From: Trichuris trichiura
Lineage: Eukaryota > Nematoda > Enoplea > Trichinellida > Trichuridae
Direction: 5' to 3'
NCBI GenBank assembly: GCA_037903355.1
Contig: JBAJFE010000039.1
Location: 682,001 to 746,000, forward strand
DNA length: 64,000 nt
Shown here piece after piece: positions 24,076-35,245 of the stretch (position 1 is the stretch's first letter; the number at the start of each line of letters is the position of its first letter). A program made the position numbers and the translations under genes. The notes under the pieces were generated by a model, which searched no databases, was not told the origin of the DNA, and worked only from the letters and a program-made list of their open reading frames with translations.

Positions 24076-26550
24076 TTTCCATGCACCTTATTCTCAAGTA
24101 GAATGTATCTCACCCGCCCTCCCCTCCGGAAACCAATATCTAAACCCACTATTCCCTATTGGATGTGAACCCCGTATGCATGCTGGAACCTATAGTGCCT
24201 ACCCTCGCCCTGCCTACTGCATACTTACACGTTGATCCCGAACTTTTCCATTTTTCTCTTTCTTTTCTTGCTCCTCTTGTTGTCCCTGTTCGTTTCTTCT
24301 CGTTTCTTTTCCGTCCTCGAATTGTCTTCTTGCATCCGTTGGTGTGGATCCTAAACACGGAACCATAAACCTTATGCAATGTTGGACTGCAACCGCGATA
24401 GAAAAGACACGCGCCAGTTGAAAATTTTATTCACGCAATCACACAAAATGTATGCGTAGAAGTGTTATTCACGAAATCAACAAATTCTTCTTTTCATTGT
24501 TTTTCAGAGCTTTCAGGACTGGCCAGGTCCTGTCGTCAGCAAGTCAGCAGTTGCCCATTCGAGTAATTTTCCTGAAAAAGAAACTGTTGTGACAAAAAAT
24601 CGATTTGACAAAATGTACTTATCTTTTCAAGAACAGGGCCAAATTTCTTCAAAGTCGAACTGTAAACACGAAATTAATTAATTAATTTCACATGAACAAC
24701 ATGCGACTGCTACGATATTCCGTTCATGCTGTAACATGCATACATGCAGCAGTGACGCGACAATGTCGAACGACGTCCACTTTGTCTCTTTTTAAATTGT
24801 TCCACACAACCATTTGGCAATTCTAAAAACCTAAAAATGCAATTCTAATCTTGCAAATTTGACTTATTGCAAAGGGATTACCTTATCAGCATTAGTCGCC
24901 AACGCCGTCCTTATCTGCATGTCGAAAGACTAAAACGATAAGATTAAACTAATCAGATTGTTCAGTTTCTTCTGCTCTATTCATCACCTAAAAAACCTTG
25001 TCGCTTTTCTTTGAATGCGGAATAACTGACGCACAAAATTCACTGTTGTGAAGGGGACACCATATGCTAATGACAAGATGTGCTTCGACATTGTCAACCT
25101 GAAAGACTGAAACATTATATCAAGAAAACTTTTTATTCTATACTTACAGGAAGAGCAATATCTGTTCTTCATTTCGGCAAACAGACTTTTTATCGGTTCG
25201 TTGACGACAGGATGGATCGAGTTCGGAAAGCTCTGAGAAACATTGCAGCAAACTCGTTTTTGTCAAACGAGTTTTTTCAGTAAATAACACTTCGACACAA
25301 AGACAAAAGAAATAGCAAACAAAACGTGCGGGGTCAAAATAAGGAACTGTGTAAAGCACAGCTGCGACTAACGAAAAAGGAGGGAGAGCGATCGCAGTTC
25401 AGCCGATGTGGTCGACGAAAATATCGAAAAATGAAATTAAATTTACTGTGCTCTGCTCACGTCGATGCTTATTATGCAAATTTGACCGTGACCGATAAAC
25501 CTTTACACTGTTTGCTTTGCAACGAGTGTGAGTGCTCGGCTGACTAAAACGGAACGAATTATTTACACAAATTATTTACTTTACTAATGCGCCGGATTGG
25601 AAGGGAAAGTGCGCAAGCCTTGAGGCAAATTTTACTTTGAGTAAACATTACCATATGCAATGAAACTTATTATTTTTTAAAACTGAAATTGATCCTCTCT
25701 TAAACACAAATAAAAGGCATTATTAACGTGATTGTTTTAACAAGTCAGTATAAATGCCAAGAATCGATGAGAAAAATAAAATCCAAATGTAATGAACTTT
25801 TTTTGCCCAACTTCAAAAAGTAAGGTTACCAATAGAAGATAATAATGTGCACCAACAAAAGAAACAGGAAATGACAAAAGCTTTACTTGTGCTTCAAAGG
25901 AAGCAATAAGAATCCATCATTGATCCAACCAAAACAACAATTTTACCTGAATGTTAAACCGCAAAGAAGCCGAATGAAATGAAACGATTTATCGATCAAT
26001 AACTATCGTATATCCCTGCGCTAAACAACCATTTCTTTGCACCCGTAAGCAATAGAAACACGTTAAATAATACTAATGATAGCACAGTTCTTAATGGCCG
26101 TCCAGTGATGTATTAAGAAATGTATTAACGCTGCGAAGGGACATCTGCTCTCATGGAATTGCAGACCGTTACTTATCCATTGCTCAATTTTAATTCTTTA
26201 GTTCTTTATTCTCCCATTTCCTCATCTTTTCCCAGGCTCACTGAATACACCATGCAGATTAGTAATAACATTTAGCGTGCTAATTCATCACCATAAATCA
26301 CTCTTCATTCTTTGACATATACGCAAACGACTGAAAACTTGATCTGAAGCATATTGGGTATATAAAGCTCCAATAAGTTTTTTGCAAAATAATGGGTAAT
26401 CTGTCCAAAGTAATACTGTCAAAAATAAACACATGTATGCTCAATCTGAAAGTATATCAGTGCATGACGGTTATTGTTCCGTACTCTTTGTCCACATTAA
26501 CACATTTATTTTTCTGTAACACAAGTTGCTTCGTAACAGAATAATGTTTA
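24076..26550. other. AT-rich intergenic sequence
   Basis: No recognised gene. There are short open stretches only. Confidence 0.45.
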
Positions 26551-26964
26551 ATGGCTTTTGGTACATCTTTTACGGCGTTTCCCATTTTTTGTCCATGCTC
26601 GTATCTGTAATTAAACATGGCAGCTGCTCTATCAACGGATGGATGAGCGATTATTAGGAAACGATATACAGAACCAATGCGTTCAACTTTATTTCAGCGC
26701 TATCTGAACACTTTACTTCCGTAGTCTGTGAGAAGGAAGAGAGCTCTTTTTCGGACTTCGGGAAGAGCTCTCCTCCATTTCACTGACGACGGAACTAGAA
26801 CGTTCCGAAAGCTCTGAAATAAAAAGTTGAGTGTATTGGTCCTGTACAATTTTTCTTAATAATCGCTCATCCGTCCGTTGGTAGACCAATTGTTTCATTT
26901 AGTTACACATACCAACACAGACAAATAAAAGGGAAAAGCTGTAGAAGACCTACCAAAAACCATT
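26551..26964. mobile_element. Hairpin (MITE-like) element, copy 1
   Basis: This is an imperfect palindrome about 410 bp long. The left arm runs from GCTTTTGGTACATC through GGATGAGCGATTATTA. The right arm is its reverse complement, with TAATAATCGCTCATCC near 26860 and TACCAAAAAC at the end. It has no coding capacity. The same arm words occur in the element at 27155-27519, so this is a dispersed non-autonomous family. Confidence 0.75.
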
Positions 26965-27154
26965 CGTTTTTCTGATTACAAATGCGCAGTTTGAGTAATA
27001 AAAGAGATTAATGGTTAGAAATTTTTACTTACGAAATAATAATGTACCTCAGTTTTTCAAAATGGAAAGAACGCATTTCATTCCATAAAAAAGAATCACA
27101 ATAAAGCCCTGTTAACATAAACACGGGGTGCTTTGTAACGGGCACGTGCTTCAT

Positions 27155-27519
27155 GTTTGTTAAATCTTCTACGGTTTTTCCTGTTTTTTCTCTGTGTGAT
27201 TGTATCTGTAATTAGCCAAAACAATTGCTCTACGAACGAGCGGATGAGCGATTATTACCATAAATTCAAAAACAATACAGTCAGCTTTTTTTTTAGAGCT
27301 TTCAGAACGCTACAGTTCCGTCAGAAACTCCTCCATTTCACTGATGACGAAACCAGACCGTTCCGAAAGCTCTAGATGAAAAAGCTGACTGTACTGTTTT
27401 TGAATTTTCCCCAATAATCGCTCATCCTTTCGTTGGTAGAGCAATTGATATAGATAAATAATTACAGATACCATCACACAGAGAAAAAAACGGGAAAAGC
27501 CGTAGACGATCGAAGAAAC
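27155..27519. mobile_element. Hairpin (MITE-like) element, copy 2
   Basis: Second member of the family at 26551-26964, about 365 bp, with its centre near 27337. The arms carry TCTGTAATTA, GATGAGCGATTATT, CAGTCAGCTTTTT and TTCCGAAAGCTCT and their complements. It would fold into one long hairpin. Confidence 0.8.
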
Positions 27520-30039
27520 AGCCCTGTTAACAATCATAAATCAAATCTATTAACGAACACAGCGGTAGAAGAAAGAAATTACCAATTACTTTCATTTCAC
27601 TCTAAGGCATCGCTTGGTTCACTTCTTTTGCTAAATGAAGGAATTGCACAGAACATTTAATGAGTAATTCGTTCAAACATCCATATCTACGATTAGTAAT
27701 ACTTTCGCAAAAACTATAAACGAATGGAAAGTTTTTGAACGAAGAATCGTTAAATCATTGAAAATGTGGAAGTTGTCATTTTCTTAAATCGTGTAGAGAA
27801 ATCATAACAAAAAACTTTAATCTTGTAACTAAATTAATAATAATAACAAAGAGCGTACGCTAAAAGATTCGACATTTCACATAGCAAATCACTGTTTCAA
27901 TGATATCCTCACGATAATCAATCGTTTAATAAAGATGAGGACAAAATATGATAGTTGAATGCATACGACAAACCGCTCTTCTCTTCATCAGTAACATTTA
28001 TACTTAACGACCTGTTCTTAACTTCTATATTTGAAAATATCGCTGATAATGAGAACTATGGATTACGAAACTTTCGATAGTTCAATACATATTTGCCAAA
28101 TCTTCGATTATACGGACAAATTACGATGAAAACATCAAGTTCATACAATAAAATACAATCTTCGGATGATTCCAACGTGCTGCAAAATTATAGAAAATAA
28201 AAAGCCGCTATCAAGACTAACTCAAATTCAGCAACTTTAGCTGCACCTTAAACAACCAAAGGTTTTAGCAAAATTATGACACCGTACTGAATAACATCTT
28301 ACGGATTTCATTGCGTCACGTTGGGATCAACAAGATAGTACGCTGGCATTGAATAGAGAAATGATGTATACTTTTCTGATATTAAAAGTGTCTTCTTTGA
28401 CACTAAACGACAGCGTGACGGCAATGCAACTATTTGAAGACCGTTCCATTATTACGGCTGATTATTGGGCATACTTTTAAATAATTGTAACATTACGTTA
28501 ACGTTGCCTAAAAAGATGAAACAGAAAAGTTTTTCTTGTTTCGTCAATGGACAATACGTGACTGTTACATTTAATTTAATCAAAACATTTTATGCATTTT
28601 GTCGGAATGGACTTCAACTTTGTCATTCACAAATTAGCCGGGAAATAACCATTCGTGAATCACATGTAAACATTTTAAAAAGTCCCTCTTAGGTGTTTCA
28701 ATAACATCCTTTTAATAAAATAAAACAACTTTCGAATAACTGTCGCTGATATAACAGTTTTCTTCGCCGTAAACAACAGCTGTAGAAAAAGTCTTATCTT
28801 TGCATATTACTAAAGCAAAGAGAATAAATTATTGTTACCAGTTAAAATTACTAAGCCCAGACAATCACTTATTAATTCGATGCCAATACAATCTAAATGG
28901 TCAGAAATGACTGCAATTTTCAGTCAGAGTAAATTGTTTAACGGTGCATTTCTAAAACCCACAAAACTATTCAAAACAAGTACGTATAAACCTGCTGCGT
29001 CCTTCCTTAATCTTTACCGCCATTCTTAATTTCATATTTTTCCATTCGTAATGAAATTGCAAACGTCGTACGAACCGAACACCGGTTAATGCTATACTGA
29101 AAAAACTTACAAAAGGTACAAACAAATTATCTTTTCAACGTTTCACAATGGAATTGGCGTCCACTTATCTTTTCAATTATCACAATGATAATTCTTCCTA
29201 TGAGGTCGAAACTTTAGAGTAAAGTGAGCCATTCTTATTATCTATCAAATTTATTGAAATATATGCTGAGCGGATATTGTTTTAAAATTTTCAAACTGCT
29301 CTTAAAATAGACGTTAAAATGTTTCAGAGTAAAAAGAGCAATGGATGAAAAACGACGGAAAGACCACAACGGCTGACAATGATGCGCTAACTGGTCAGTA
29401 CCGATTCAACTAGAATTTCTTCTTGTAAAGAAGCGGAAATTCGCTTTACAGACGATACAGTAAAACGATCATATGAATAATCACCAAAATGAACAATCCG
29501 TTAATGTTTATATGAACGAAGGATACAAAATTGATCAGTTCAATGTCATTTCAAGTAGTCTAAATTGCTTGCGTAAGAAGAATTTAACAGTACATATATA
29601 TGACAAATACATTACCAATTAATTATAAATTTTTATCTGATGATATTGACGCGATGAGGAACATTTTGTTTAAAATATAAACAATAGAACCTTCGGCAAT
29701 GATGGAACTTATATTGTTTCTTTTATAGTCAACGGATAAATGTCACAAATATTGTTCTTTTCATTATTTCACAAATCTGACCACGTTTTCCTCATTATGT
29801 TTACATAAATTGTAACATAAACACTAGCGAATAGGGTCAGCTAATTTGCATTACCTTCTTCAATGCAAACATAACAGCCGTAGTACTTACTCAAAGTAAA
29901 CGAACTATAGCAGGTCAGCTGAACTAATTCCTAAAATAAAGCAGCAAATTGAAGATTCTACGTCAATTTGTGTTTCTAAGCCGCTTATAGTAAAGTCTAA
30001 AGGGTCACACATTAATTTGCATAAGGCTGATTTTTAGGG
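27520..30039. other. AT-rich intergenic sequence
   Basis: No gene was recognised. Reading frames are short in all six frames. Confidence 0.5.
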
Positions 30040-30046
30040 TATATAA
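30040..30046 (+). promoter_or_regulatory. TATA-like element before the GT microsatellite
   Basis: TATATAA sits inside a small palindrome (GGGTATATAATACCC), with an initiator-like TTCAGTGTG about 28 bases downstream. It may be a promoter, but the transcript would run into a GT repeat and no gene follows. Confidence 0.25.
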
Positions 30047-30212
30047 TACCCACACACTGCTCGGCAGTTCAGTGTGTCATTGTCCGTCTGTGCTATATGC
30101 CTTCTGCGCGTGTGTTGTGAGCTTGCAGTGTGCACTGGGTGGCGTAATGTGTTGCAGAGCACGTGCTGCGCGGTGCGGTGTGGGCTGTATTGTGACGCGG
30201 CGCAGGGTGGTG

Positions 30213-30494
<282 letters not shown>

Positions 30495-30560
30495 CGGTGC
30501 ATGCGTGGGCTCACCTCCTCAACTGATGTTGCCAAATATGTCCTCTAATGATGCTTTGTA

Positions 30561-31194
30561 GGTTATTATTGATACTAATACAAAGCTTACTAATTCTACT
30601 AAAATATTCACTGTTCATGCATTGTTTTTATCCCAGCATAGATAGGACCAAAACTGATCCTCGAAGGACACCGTATATAGCTAATCAAGACCCTTGGGCT
30701 AATGGGAACTATAGGCCTTTAGGCTAATGGGCTAATCGGATTATTCGTCAAAACACTTCTGCGGTTGCGCTTAGAAAACAGATCAATACGATAATAATTA
30801 TCTTTCAACAGCAATAGCACAGAACAAGTGTTTGCTTTTTTTCGGTGGCGTCCCGATGCTAAGCAAACAAACAGTTACCTCTGAGGATTCGCATAAAACC
30901 GCGGAAAGTGCTTAAAAATGAATACAAAATAACGAATTTCAGGAAACAACTTAGGCTGCATACTAAATCAATTCACAATTGATTTTGAACAACTGAAATT
31001 AACCAAGCGCGAATTAGCGAACTAATAAACTTTCATGCACAAATTGTGCTGACACAACTTCTTCAATTCATACTGGTTTTAAACAAACTACAACTGAAAA
31101 ACTCTGCGTGGGCGTTCAAAAATAATATTGCTGAATATGAAATGTACGCGAAAGATAAATAGTCATAACGTGATAATTTTGTAAATGTAACTTC
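30561..31194. other. AT-rich intergenic sequence
   Basis: No gene was recognised. Confidence 0.45.
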
Positions 31195-31195
31195 T

Positions 31196-31334
31196 TGGTA
31201 CGGGACCGTATAGTTTCACGCCAAGTTTCTTTTACGGAGAGTTTGTCCCGCCGAAGACGGGTCTCGTTTGACCCGAAAGCTCCGGAATAATAAAAATATT
31301 ATCAACGGGACAAACTCTCCGTAAAAGAAACTTG
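31196..31334. mobile_element. Solo terminal unit of a Penelope-like element
   Basis: It begins CTTCTTGGTACGGGACCGTAT, the same left-end sequence as the insertions at 34342 and 55318. Two ~29-bp inverted arms (CAAGTTTCTTTTACGGAGAG... and its complement) enclose a 56-bp loop containing the stem-loop core shared by all the Penelope termini here (31251-31285). No reading frame remains. Confidence 0.7.
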
Positions 31335-32187
31335 ACATAAAGTGATAATATCCAATTAAAAGACATTTTCAATTTTGTTCTGATAACAAGTCCTTATTCG
31401 CAGCAAAGACAAAGTTTTCAAGATAACTCTGTCATGTCATCGACAAGTACGGTTCGCACAAAGACGAATTAACATAAACTTTTCCTATATGATTTTAGCC
31501 CATCGAGGGAGTGATAATCACATAGAAGAATAAGTACAGAGGGTAGATCATACCTGAGAATTGTTTCCTCACTGCATAGCAACGTAACACTGCACGAAAT
31601 ATTGGGAAAGATGAAAGTGCAGACACCACCTTACCAATGGACAGTTCAGACGATCAGTTTTTTCTTAATATATGAACGTACACATATTGCCGCATTTTTG
31701 GCTTATACGGATGGCTCTTTATATATTCGGCCCGCTTATGCAACCGAATAACCAATGCGCGCAGTTGTTTAAAAACACGGACACTGCATTTTTTTACGCT
31801 TACTTTAAAACTGGACAAAGCAATCAATATGAAGAGAATAATTTTCACAGCAAAACTCATTATACTGAATCATGGCGCCTCATTGGTTTGTCGCCGCTGT
31901 GAAAAGCAATCGGTCGCATCACCCGACTGACCGCATTGACCGCTCTTCTGAAAATAACCATACCTGACAAACGTGTCACTAAATTTTAAAAGACAACCAA
32001 AATAAGTTGGATCAATCTCAAAAAAAAGTGATGCGTTTTCAAAAAAAAATTGCATGTCTTTGTATGTTCTTAGGGGCTTATAAACTTACAGTGCAAAAGC
32101 TCTCATCGGCCAGTTTATCCGCTTTAGTAGACATCAATTTAACAACGAATTTTTCGATATTCATGAGACACTCGTATTAAAGACATT
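31335..32187. other. Intergenic sequence
   Basis: AT-rich, no recognised gene. Two overlapping short frames on opposite strands near 31654-31902 lack any motif. Confidence 0.45.
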
Positions 32188-32189
32188 TA

Positions 32190-32376
32190 CAGTAAAAACC
32201 CCGTAAATTGACCACTCAACGGATTAGAGAAAACTGGTCAACATAGGAGATGGCCAACATATAGGAAGTGGGTATAAGTGGCTGGACTAACGTGCGGACA
32301 AATCAACTGGTCAAAATTCGGTCAACTTAGGGAGGTGGTCACCATATAGGAGTGGTCAACTTCGGGAGTTTTACTG
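32190..32376. mobile_element. Tc1/mariner-type MITE, 187 bp
   Basis: The element starts CAGTAAAAACCCCGTAAATTG and ends with the imperfect complement CAACTTCGGGAGTTTTACTG, and is flanked by TA on both sides (32188-32189 and 32377-32378). CAGT termini with a TA target duplication are typical of Tc1/mariner elements. The interior repeats words such as GGTCAACTTAGGGAGGTGG and CATATAGGAGTGG. There is no transposase frame, so it is non-autonomous. Confidence 0.85.
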
Positions 32377-32724
32377 TAGTTAAAATTGGCAAAATGCTTA
32401 CGGGGCACAGCTGCTCTGGTTGAAGCAGCAGAACGTATGTCCACGCAACGCTTTTACATTTGGTCTGTGGAAAAATTATTTGAACTGTTTGCCGCTTAGG
32501 ATTGATGTTTAATAGTGAAGCAATTCAATCTCACCTGCTTTGCTTTGTCCACCGGCAAAAGTCGACAAAGAGTGCGTAATTGCTCGATCACTTCCAATAG
32601 ATAGGTCGGTGAAGACAACTGATCACGATAAAATTATAAAATCAATTTGCAAGCTTTGCAATTAGTTGCTTCTCGTTAAGCGCTGCTCATGAGGAGCAAT
32701 TTTAATTCTACAGAACGATTTTGA

Positions 32725-33818
32725 TCAGTGCTTTTGTATGTTCAAGCTAGGATTATTACTGTCAGCGTCGCTGCAAACGTTTATTGATTCACACGTTCTT
32801 TTTGCATCAAAGTTTGCCAACACAGTCTTCATGGTTGCTATGAAGTACATTAGCATAAAATCGGTGCACTGATCGCTCCAGTCTGCAGGGAAGATGCTGC
32901 ATACGCCCAAAACATTATCCTCTATTGCTGACTGAAAAAAAACAAAATGTTCGTACTTAACGTTCGTATATACGTCAACAAACCAATGCTGTGTCAGTTG
33001 ACATCAAATCAACAATTGCTGATAGCCCGTATTTGCAGAAAACGCATTCAGCCGGCAGACCACTGGATGTCTTTATATTTTCAAAAGGACAAGTTGAATT
33101 AGTGTTCTTGCGTTCATCCTTAACAGTAGTACAAATGTTAACGCAGTCACAATGTTTAAATAAAAACTGACCATTTGGACGCCGTATCCTTTTGCGGGTA
33201 GAAGATCAGTCATTGGAACAAAGCCTGCTGTAACCCCTTTGCACATACTGACTTTTTGGCAAAATAATCTTGGGTTAGCTTAGCAGAAACCCGTAATGGA
33301 AGGAATCTGCCTGTTTTCTCACATCTGCTTACCAAATAATTGAGCAGATTTTCAAAAGTGGCCAGCGCGTAGGAGTCGATAGCATTTTTGCACTAAAACA
33401 ACAATAGATATGAACAGAAACTAAAACCAATCTGGATGGATCAAACTTCTGATTTGACCTGCGGGATCATACGACATAAATTTTTGATCACACCTTGAAT
33501 ATCTTTCTAAAAAAGGAAGTATCCCGGACAAATTAACATTTCACGAACTGCTGGCTACCTGATAGGTAGAATGGCACAAAACGGTAGTCATTTCGTCCAC
33601 CATAAAAACGCATTCCTCACATATAACGTCCACGGACTTTACCTTCTTTTGAACCAACTGCGATAAAACAGAAATTGCAAAACTAAAAAATAACCCGCCG
33701 GACGTACTTTGATCTCAAAATTGACAGTTTTCAGGACTAAGAAAAGAAGTCGCGAAATGAGGTCCGGTTGATTTGGACCGCAGAAATGAACTTGCATACA
33801 CACTTTCTCCGGATCGTT
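32725..33818 (-). CDS. Saposin-like protein with at least two saposin B domains (5' end incomplete)
   Basis: Saposin B domains are small six-cysteine helical folds that bind or disturb lipids. In parasitic worms they are common in secreted and lysosomal proteins. Exons on the minus strand, all phase 0, are 33708-33818 (NDPEKVCMQVHFC, the end of a first domain), 33559-33657 (VICEECVFMVDEMTTVLC), 33459-33506 (KDIQGVIKNLCRMIPQ), 33333-33392 (CKNAIDSYALATFENLLNYL), 32984-33118 (ECVFCKYGLSAIVDLM) and 32725-32931 (VLGVCSIFPADWSDQCTDF, then AKRTCESINVC and a stop). The last domain shows all six cysteines in the expected order (CxxC, then C, C, C, C). The stretch 33119-33332 should hold the end of the middle domain. 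It contains KSVCAKGLQQALF and then an in-frame TGA, so I could not close it. It may instead be a boundary between two genes. Exons upstream of 33818 are tentative (a YNLIKSEAM-like piece near 33970-34010). Confidence 0.72.
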
Positions 33819-34341
33819 CTGCAATTGAAAAGGGTACAACGTTGGAGAGTTACAAAAAAACAATAGCGAAAAGCTCATTCATCGCTACTGCTGATGGCAC
33901 CGGTCGAATTATAAAGTAAATTCAAATCACTCTAAAGTCAGGTCTGTCTGCAGACTGGACGACCGTTCCATTGCTTCACTCTTAATTAGATTGTATAATG
34001 GTAAGAGTGAGCTAAAGGAGAGAAACATTTCGCTATATTATGCGAACTTTACTGCTGGATACACAAAGTGTCCGGCTGCCAGTGTGGTAAGAGCTTTCAA
34101 AATTTATCGCGAAGAAAAAGTGAATTTTTTAAACTGCCGACTTATCTTTACACTAACAACGTAGACAGTAAGTAAGGGCTATCGTAATCGAACCGTAAGC
34201 AATTATACGCTAAATCCGCAGCGAAAAACATGTTCTTCAAAGTTCCAGAAATACATTTACTGCTTTCATAAGCAAGTGTTCCGCTACTTGAATTGTGAAC
34301 CTACTATGCGTGTAATATCTACAATTACAAATATTGAAAAT

Positions 34342-35245
34342 GTGGTTTCTTGGTACGGGAGCGTATGTTTTCATAATGCAAAAGTTTTATTACGGAATTA
34401 TTCCCGTTTAATGTGTTAACTCCGGAGCTTTCGGGTCGACCGAGACTCGTCTTCAGCGGTTGTGAGTTATGAATGTAACATGTGCGCGTGACTTGAGTCT
34501 TCTGTCGTTTTCATGGTTTAAAGCGGGTGTTTTAAAGTTCTCTGTTGGTGGTTTTTCTATTTGTATGGTATGTGATTTGTCCGTTTTTCGCATTTTTTCT
34601 CATGTGCGGTGATTATTTCTCCTTTCTCTTGCTCCATGCGTTCATGTATCACGCCCAATTATGGAGCAGCAGTCGTAACGCGACACTATATTTGTCCAAA
34701 TTTCACTTACATCTGCTCCTTGGTCGCGGTTATATGTGAGGTTGTGTCTTATGTAAAGGGCTTCTTTGATTCTTCTTAATCGTAAGTTCTTTTCATAACA
34801 TAAGACTTTTGGGTTGAGCGTTTGGTTACATTGTGTGGCATGTTCTGCCACGGCAGAGGCCTGTTTGGCTTTTTCCATGGTGATTATTGGGTTTAAAATT
34901 GGCCTTCCTCTTTGTGCAGTTCCATTGCCATCGCTATTGAGCAGGGCCTTCGCATTGTTGTAACTTGCAAGCTTTTTTAAATGTTCATTAAATCTATGTT
35001 CTAAAGTGTTCCCCGTTTCGCCAATATAAATTCCTGAGCAAAAGCATTCGACTGCGTATACTAATCCTGTCTTCTTGTTTGTTGGGATTTCTGTTTTGTC
35101 CGAGCGAAGAATTGATCTGAGGTTAGGGGAGCTCTTGAAGAAGACTCTGAAACCTAACGTTCTTCCTAGCCGGGTAATTTTTTCTCCTAAGCTTGCCATA
35201 TTTTGCATTATGAAAACATACGCTCCCGTACCAAGAAACCACATT
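34342..35245 (-). mobile_element. Inverted copy of the Penelope-like element's 3' end
   Basis: This segment is the reverse complement of about 37200-38047, at high identity. It includes a ~200-codon minus-strand frame of the GIY-YIG endonuclease domain (SGIYIGETGNTLEHRFNEHL). Both outer edges carry a ~45-bp sequence in opposite orientation (GTGGTTTCTTGGTACGGGAG... at 34342 and its complement ending near 35245). Together with the main copy it makes a fold-back structure with arms of more than 800 bp. Inverted and partly duplicated termini are a known habit of Penelope-like elements. Confidence 0.85.
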
